This document shows, piece by piece, positions 5,982 through 7,945 of a DNA stretch of 7,945 bases. The DNA is from an uncultured Actinomycetes bacterium (GTDB lineage: Bacteria > Actinomycetota > Actinomycetes > Nanopelagicales > Nanopelagicaceae): positions 1 to 7,945 of the forward strand of contig CAIWXY010000012.1 of assembly GCA_903916775.1 (NCBI GenBank). Direction: 5' to 3'. Every line of letters begins with the position of its first letter. The stretch's first letter is position 1. The translations under genes and the position numbers were made by a program. The notes below the pieces were generated by a model. It saw only the letters and a program-made list of their open reading frames with translations. It had not been told where the DNA came from and searched no databases.

Positions 5982-6872
5982 CTACTCCTTACAGAGTTCT
6001 TCCAACGCACGCGTGAGATGTGGATAGTCGAAGACAAATCCGCTCTCAAGAAGCTTGGCAGGTACAACTTTTTTGGAGCCGAGAATTTCGGTTGAAAATC
6101 CACCAAGCGCCGCCTTAAGAATGAAGCCAGGCACCGGAAAAAGAGCAGGGCGATGGAGCGCGCGAGCTAGAGTGCCGGTGAATTCTTGATTGGTGACGGG
6201 ATTGGGTGACGTCAGATTTACCGCACCTTCAATATCGCTATTGAGTAGATGGGTGAGTGCTTTAACTTCATCATGAAGAGTTATCCATGACCACCACTGC
6301 GATCCAGATCCGAGTTTGCCACCGAGACCGAGTCGAAAGAGGGGGAGCATGCGACCCAGTGCACCTCCCGTTGGATCAAGAACAAGGCCAGTGCGAACTT
6401 TTACTGTGCGCACTCCGGTTGCAAGGTCAGCTGCTGCTTCCCATTCTCGACACACTGCTGCGAGGAAGTCATCACCACTTCTATCGTCTTCGTTCACAGC
6501 ACGATTGCCAGTTTCGCCGTAATAGCCAATTGCTGATGCGGAGATTAATACTGAAGGTTTAAGTGATGTAGCCGCGTGTGCAATAGTCGTAGTTCCAAGT
6601 AATCTGGAGTTGAGAATTTCGGCGCGATACTTGGAGGTCCATCGTTTATCTCCTACACCGGCGCCGGCGAGATGGATAATCGCATCGATACCTTCTAGTG
6701 CTGCAAGGTCGATCGTCCCAGCTTTGGGATCCCAGGAAACCTCATCCGGTGAGACCGGTTTGCGACGTACGAGTCGCTGCACTGTGTAACCCTCACTTTT
6801 GAGGTGACTTACCAATGCGCTACCTACTAAACCAGATGAACCAGTAACGGCAACGCGTTGAAGAGTGGACAT
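5982..6872 (-). CDS. TIGR01777 family epimerase / extended SDR oxidoreductase (YfcH-like)
   Basis: A 296-residue atypical short-chain dehydrogenase/reductase whose substrate is unknown; E. coli YfcH is the familiar relative. The nucleotide-binding motif TGSSGLVG lies at 10-17, followed by HLAGAGVGDKRW (67-78) and the characteristic SASAIGYYG (111-119). The last ~50 residues form the DUF1731-type C-terminal extension (LFPVPGFILKAALGGFSTEIL and onward). Some relatives are mislabelled as cell-division inhibitor SulA; nothing here supports that. It starts 3 bp after the E2 stop codon, with AGGG at 6885-6882 as a modest ribosome site inside the E2 gene end, so co-transcription with E2 is likely. 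The pairing of E2 with this family upstream of lipB is the arrangement I recall from M. tuberculosis (Rv2215-Rv2216). Confidence 0.92.
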   Translation of the reverse strand: MSTLQRVAVTGSSGLVGSALVSHLKSEGYTVQRLVRRKPVSPDEVSWDPKAGTIDLAALEGIDAIIHLAGAGVGDKRWTSKYRAEILNSRLLGTTTIAHAATSLKPSVLISASAIGYYGETGNRAVNEDDRSGDDFLAAVCREWEAAADLATGVRTVKVRTGLVLDPTGGALGRMLPLFRLGLGGKLGSGSQWWSWITLHDEVKALTHLLNSDIEGAVNLTSPNPVTNQEFTGTLARALHRPALFPVPGFILKAALGGFSTEILGSKKVVPAKLLESGFVFDYPHLTRALEELCKE

Positions 6873-6875
6873 GAA

Positions 6876-7945
6876 TTAAAGCCCTAAATCAGATTCGAAG
6901 CGACCTTCTTCTAGGCGCTCCTTGAGTGTGACAAGGAAGCGTGATGCATCGGCTCCATCAACAATTCGGTGATCGTAAGAGAGAGCGAGATAAACCATCG
7001 AGCGAACAGCGATGGTTTCTCCACCGTCAGTTCCCTTCATGACCATTGGACGCTTAACAACCGCGCCAATGCCAAGAATTGCTACCTGAGGCTGATTGAT
7101 GATCGGTGTATCAAAGAGCGCTCCACGACTACCGGTGTTGGTGATTGTGAAGGTTCCGCCACCCAGTTCATCCGGTGAAATTTTGTTGTCACGAGTACGA
7201 GCTGCAACATCAGAAATCTTGCGCGCGACTCCACCGATGTTGAGATCGCCCGCATCACGAATTACTGGAACGAGAAGACCGCGCTCCGTATCCACCGCAA
7301 TGCCGAGGTGTTCTGCTCCGTGATATGTGACTTGGTCGCCATCGATCGATGCATTGACTACTGGATGCTGTTTAAGGGCTTCGCACACTGCGACTGCGAA
7401 GAATGGAAGGAAGGTGAGATTGACGCCTTCACGTTCTTGGAATGAAGCCTTTGCCGCGCCACGTAGACGTGCAATCTTCGTAACATAAACTTCGATGACA
7501 GTTGTGAGTTGTGCGCTGATCTGTCGAGATTCAACCATGCGCGCAGCAATAACCTTGCGAAGTCGAGACATTGTCACTGTAGTTCCGCGAAGTGGAGATA
7601 CTGCAACCGGCGCAGCCTTAGGCGCAGAGGAATTGCTGGCTGGAGCTACAACACTTGCTGCACTGGCTACAGGTTTTGCAGCGGCCTGCACATCTTCCTT
7701 GCGGATACGACCACCAATTCCTGTGCCCTTAACGGAAGAGAGTTCAACTCCGAGTTCGTGAGCGAGCTTGCGAACGATCGGGGTGACATATGAATCATCC
7801 AGCGCTGGTACCGATGTAGGTGCTGGCGCAGCTGGAGCTGGAGTAGAAACGACAGGTGCGACCGGCGCAACAGGAGCTGCAACAACTGGTTCAACTGGAG
7901 TTGCAACCACAGGAGCGACAGGTGCGGCTGGTGCGGCGGCAACCG
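6876..7945 (-). CDS. sucB: Dihydrolipoamide acyltransferase (E2) of a 2-oxoacid dehydrogenase complex, N-terminus outside window
   Basis: The E2 core transfers acyl groups from its lipoyl arm to coenzyme A in the 2-oxoglutarate and/or pyruvate dehydrogenase complex. The frame is open to the right edge. Visible parts in protein order: an Ala/Pro/Val linker of about 50 residues (7791-7945), the peripheral subunit-binding domain (7680-7790, YVTPIVRKLA to KEDVQAA), a second Ala/Ser/Pro linker, and the catalytic domain. The catalytic domain ends with SYDHRIVDGADASRF, holding the catalytic histidine codon at 6971-6969. The lipoyl domain(s) and true start lie beyond the window. The in-frame GTG at 7910 falls inside the linker and is not a credible start. 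The actinobacterial type (SucB/DlaT) is favoured, and in M. tuberculosis the protein (DlaT) serves pyruvate dehydrogenase, so the substrate specificity is left open. It lies upstream of the epimerase and near lipA/lipB, which would modify it. Confidence 0.95.
   Translation of the reverse strand, partial: VAAAPAAPVAPVVATPVEPVVAAPVAPVAPVVSTPAPAAPAPTSVPALDDSYVTPIVRKLAHELGVELSSVKGTGIGGRIRKEDVQAAAKPVASAASVVAPASNSSAPKAAPVAVSPLRGTTVTMSRLRKVIAARMVESRQISAQLTTVIEVYVTKIARLRGAAKASFQEREGVNLTFLPFFAVAVCEALKQHPVVNASIDGDQVTYHGAEHLGIAVDTERGLLVPVIRDAGDLNIGGVARKISDVAARTRDNKISPDELGGGTFTITNTGSRGALFDTPIINQPQVAILGIGAVVKRPMVMKGTDGGETIAVRSMVYLALSYDHRIVDGADASRFLVTLKERLEEGRFESDLGL

Noticed and set aside
7908..7910. GTG as the start of the E2 protein
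   Set aside because: The frame stays open to the window edge and the codon lies in the middle of a linker; an E2 without a lipoyl domain would not work.
7667..7942. A minus-strand open frame rich in Leu, Gln and His within the E2 gene
   Set aside because: It is a frame-shifted reading of the repetitive Ala/Pro/Val linker; the true frame shows the subunit-binding domain.

Overview
The window is a dense stretch of chromosomal housekeeping DNA from an actinobacterium. It contains nine protein genes, no RNA genes, no mobile elements and no gene-free stretch longer than about 100 bases. Three things point to Actinobacteria. The gene order sucB/dlaT - TIGR01777 epimerase - lipB - lipA - DUF4191 - RDD - glnA is, from memory, the one around Rv2215-Rv2220 of Mycobacterium tuberculosis. 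DUF4191 is an actinobacterial family. The glutamine synthetase carries the actinobacterial type I sequence with a DLYEL adenylylation loop. Base composition by eye is near 45-50% G+C in most genes, low for the phylum. Together with the very tight packing, this suggests a streamlined freshwater lineage such as Nanopelagicales (acI), but that is inference.

Layout from left to right. A type I glutamine synthetase gene (minus strand) lacks only its last few codons at the left edge. A roughly 100-bp divergent control region follows, with a 17-bp inverted repeat and a 12-bp perfect palindrome. A small RDD membrane protein gene lies on the plus strand and converges on a minus-strand operon. Read in its own direction (right to left), that operon is lipB - lipA - PlsC-type acyltransferase - DUF4191. 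Its genes are joined by zero-gap TAA-ATG junctions or an 8-base overlap. Divergent from lipB, across only 28 bases, is a plus-strand Gfo/Idh/MocA oxidoreductase of the E. coli YdgJ type. It runs tail to tail, with a 3-bp gap, into a TIGR01777 epimerase. The epimerase sits 3 bp downstream of the E2 (dihydrolipoamide acyltransferase) gene, which runs off the right edge with its lipoyl domain(s) and start missing.

Functionally the core is lipoate metabolism. LipB transfers octanoate to carrier domains and LipA inserts sulphur to make lipoyl groups. The E2 protein encoded next door is a principal lipoylated protein that depends on them. Glutamine synthetase draws on the same 2-oxoglutarate/glutamate node, but that link is only metabolic.

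I see no convincing undescribed system. The points most worth a second look are the two apparent insertions into the syntenic block (acyltransferase and oxidoreductase), the paired palindromes before glnA, the compressed lipB/oxidoreductase promoter region, and the GC-richer RDD gene.
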